A DNA stretch of 64,000 bases from Gadus chalcogrammus (Eukaryota; Chordata; Actinopteri; Gadiformes; Gadidae), in the NCBI RefSeq assembly GCF_026213295.1, contig NC_079413.1, forward strand, positions 20,853,266-20,917,265, given 5' to 3'. Position 1 is the stretch's first letter. Every line of letters starts with the position of its first letter. The notes under the pieces were generated by a model. That model ran no database searches. It saw only the letters and a program-made list of their open reading frames with translations, and was not told where the DNA came from. The translations under genes were made by a program, and so were the position numbers. Positions 61,985 to 64,000 of this stretch are shown piece by piece.

Positions 61985-62170
61985 TGTATTGTCTAGGTTT
62001 GTATTGTCTAGTCTATAGGGTGTGATTTATGTTATATGTTCTCATCTTCTTCTTCTGCTCAGTGTTTGTATTGTCTAGGTCTTTAGGCATGTGATAGATA
62101 TCGTATGTTGTCCTCATCTTCATCGGTTTATTTGGCCCAATGAGGGCCAGATAAAGTATTTGAATTGAGT
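61985..62170. repeat. About 75-bp tandem duplication, then a LINE-like tail
   Basis: TTTGTATTGTCTAGGT with GTGATTTATG..CTCATCTTC recurs at about 61997 and 62066. The end CAGATAAAGTATTTGAATTG at 62150-62169 resembles a retroelement tail. Confidence 0.55.
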
Positions 62171-62361
62171 TCATGTTTCATCTTCTACTGATGAATCGTG
62201 CTTGGTCTGTTCTTCACGTATTCGATTTAGGGCTGGAAGTTTCACATTCCTAATGTGTAAGAAGTGCTTCATATTCCATCCAATCAGAGGACATTTCCCC
62301 CTCCATGCACGTAAAGCCAGTGTTAACGGCTTTACAGGGGGACGGGCTCTGTCCCGCACGT
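62171..62361. other. No gene seen
   Basis: Unique-looking sequence. Confidence 0.4.
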
Positions 62362-62413
62362 GCCTGTGTGTGTGTGCGCGCGCGCGAGTGTGTGTGTGCA
62401 CACGCGCGAGTGT

Positions 62414-62474
<61 letters not shown>

Positions 62475-62584
62475 CACGTCCCACAGTCTGTGCGCGGGCT
62501 GTGATCTTGCCGCAGGCCAGAGAAGGCCCCTGCAGCCACACAATAGAGGAAGTTATGCCCTTGTGTGTGTGTGTGTGTGTGTGT
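62362..62584. repeat. (GT)n/(GC)n repeats
   Basis: GTGTGTGCGCGCGCGCGAGT-type sequence at 62362-62480, strong Z-DNA potential, and a (GT)n at 62561-62584. Confidence 0.9.
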
Positions 62585-63271
62585 ATTCCCTGTATGGAGG
62601 GGAATGCCAAGGAGTTTCTGTACCCCCTCTTCCCCCCACCTCCCCCCCTCCCTCCTCCCCAGAGGAGCAGCAGCCAATGAATTACAGATTAGATCATCGT
62701 TACAGGATCATAACAGTGATCTAATTGCCAATTTCTCTTTTTAATTGAATTTGGTGGAGTGAAGAGGACGAAGATAGGATTCCAGGGACGTTGTGGAAGG
62801 GTGTCGGCGGCGGGGTGTGGGGGGGGCGTCTGTGTTGTCTGCTGTTGACCGGCCACTGTGGTTAATGAGCAAGCGAGCCTCGGAGCACGTACCCCCCACC
62901 TCGTGACGGCGTCCCCCTCCCGGACGAGACGGACACTCGGGACCGACGTCCTCTGATTCGGACTGGATGTAATCTAGAGGGGGAGACGGAGGAACGTCGA
63001 GGGGTTCACTCTCTCTCCTCGGGATGAGTCCAAACGAGCCCCCCGCGTCGGTCCGTATCAGGGCTGGGGTCAGCCGGCGTGTGACCCGCGTCGGGTCCGC
63101 TGCCTCGCCTCTGATTGCTTTTGTTATTGGTTAGCGGGAAGTTAGGAGTTTCACACGGGCTGGTTGATGTAATGATGGCCTTATAGAGGCACACTCTGGG
63201 GTGGCTAAAGCTGAGGCTCACACTGGGGGTAACTCGGGCTAAAACTGGGGTAGCTCTCGGGTTAAAACTGG
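62585..63271. other. No gene; small tandem repeat at its right end
   Basis: Unique-looking, GC-rich in 62880-63110. Around 63190-63272 the phrase CTGGGGGTAACTCGGGYTAA and related forms recur about four times. Confidence 0.5.
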
Positions 63272-64000
63272 GGGTAGCTCTTAGTGGTGAAACGGATCAG
63301 TGTGTCCACGGTTCGGTTCAGATAACCGTTTTGGGCCTCGGTTTCGGATACGGTTCGGATTAGGATCATGTCCGTGATAGTAAAAAGGCAGACTTTTTTT
63401 TGACGGAGGGTTTGGGGGAGAAACACAAAAATGAATGAGACCCACAGGCTATTTGCAATGTGTTAATTGACTGCAATCAGACAACTTGCAAGGCTTTTTT
63501 GTGCAATAAATGTTCCCCTAAATGCATTTGAAAACATGGTGCACTGAGTGTAACATGTAAGGGATAACGGCCGACGAGGCTTAGAACTCTGGCGACGAGC
63601 GCAGCATGAAGCCAGAGTTGCCTCTACCTGTCCATTATTTCCATCGAACCGGTCGACCTCGAAGGCCGTTATCCCGCTTATCACCCATTTGTATTTATCT
63701 CCCGTATATTTAGAATATAATTGTATCAATTACTTTCTTAAAATGTAGGAATCCTGCGCTTGAACTTCGGACCGCTTAAAGTTTAAAGCCCAGTTTGTTT
63801 TGAACGCTGACAGGCTGAAGGGAGGGGCGGGAAAAGTCTCATTGGCTCGGGCAGCACTGGAGAGTATGCATTCCGCTGGGTCCTAAACACCCTTTTGTAT
63901 CGGACGTAGGCTACAGTAGGCAAAATACGCTACATAAGGCAATGCCTTCATGAAACCGAAATCCGCGGATCTCCAGAATGCTCTCCGAACTGTGGTAAAC
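63272..64000 (+). mobile_element. hAT-like element, left part, runs off the window
   Basis: Begins TAGTGGTGAAACGGATCAGT and continues with CCACGGTTCGGTTCAGATAA and GGTTTCGGATACGGTTCGGA. This CACGGTTCGGTTYGG-rich start is known from hAT-type elements of fish. The last bases (CTCCGAACTGTGG) may be the inverse subterminal region, but the right end is not in the window. No coding frame recognised. Confidence 0.6.

Overview
This is vertebrate nuclear DNA, almost certainly from a teleost fish. It holds one recognisable host exon, no bacterial-style gene packing, several fish-type tRNA-derived SINEs, hAT and PIF/Harbinger DNA transposons, and a very high load of long (AC)n/(CT)n microsatellites and G/C homopolymers. 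That microsatellite load recalls cod-like (gadiform) fish, but this is an impression and not a proof.

Host genes. The only coding sequence I can support is the first coding exon of an ENPP7-like gene (alkaline sphingomyelinase) at 708-960 on the minus strand. It has a signal peptide, the metal-binding Asp and nucleophile Thr of the family, and a good splice donor; the rest of the gene lies beyond the left edge. From about 1 kb to 64 kb I find no host coding exon. In human, ENPP7 lies head to head with RBFOX3, whose 5' non-coding introns are very long. If that order holds here, most of this window is ENPP7 upstream DNA and/or the 5' part of rbfox3 on the plus strand, which would fit several stretches that look like conserved non-coding elements (about 1.6-1.9, 2.6-3.2, 7.8-8.1, 10.0-10.6, 10.9-11.2, 18.5-18.9, 29.6-30.1, 30.7-31.0, 33.4-33.8, 35.1-35.6 and 41.8-42.2 kb). 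These calls come from appearance only.

Mobile DNA by region. 0-1 kb: a Harbinger-type MITE inside enpp7 intron 1. 4-7 kb: a solo hAT end and a 97-bp minisatellite. 8-13 kb: four copies or pieces of one SINE family, two of them sharing an extra 3' segment. 15 kb: a 250-bp hAT MITE. 24 kb: a 36-bp minisatellite. 26 kb: the 3' end of a LINE. 34-47 kb: a second SINE family (three pieces), a hAT element that still encodes a BED zinc finger, and an 843-bp inverted-repeat element interrupted by a SINE. 48 kb: a 29-bp minisatellite of about 36 copies. 49.8-51.1 kb: a 1.34-kb Harbinger-like element. 52.8 kb: a 39-bp minisatellite. 55.7-61.3 kb: a head-to-tail array of six units of one element with Helitron/Helentron-like ends, the most unusual object in the window. 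63.3 kb to the end: a hAT-like element running off the edge.

Many long open frames here are artefacts of (AC)n, (CT)n or minisatellites whose unit length is a multiple of three; they are not annotated as genes.
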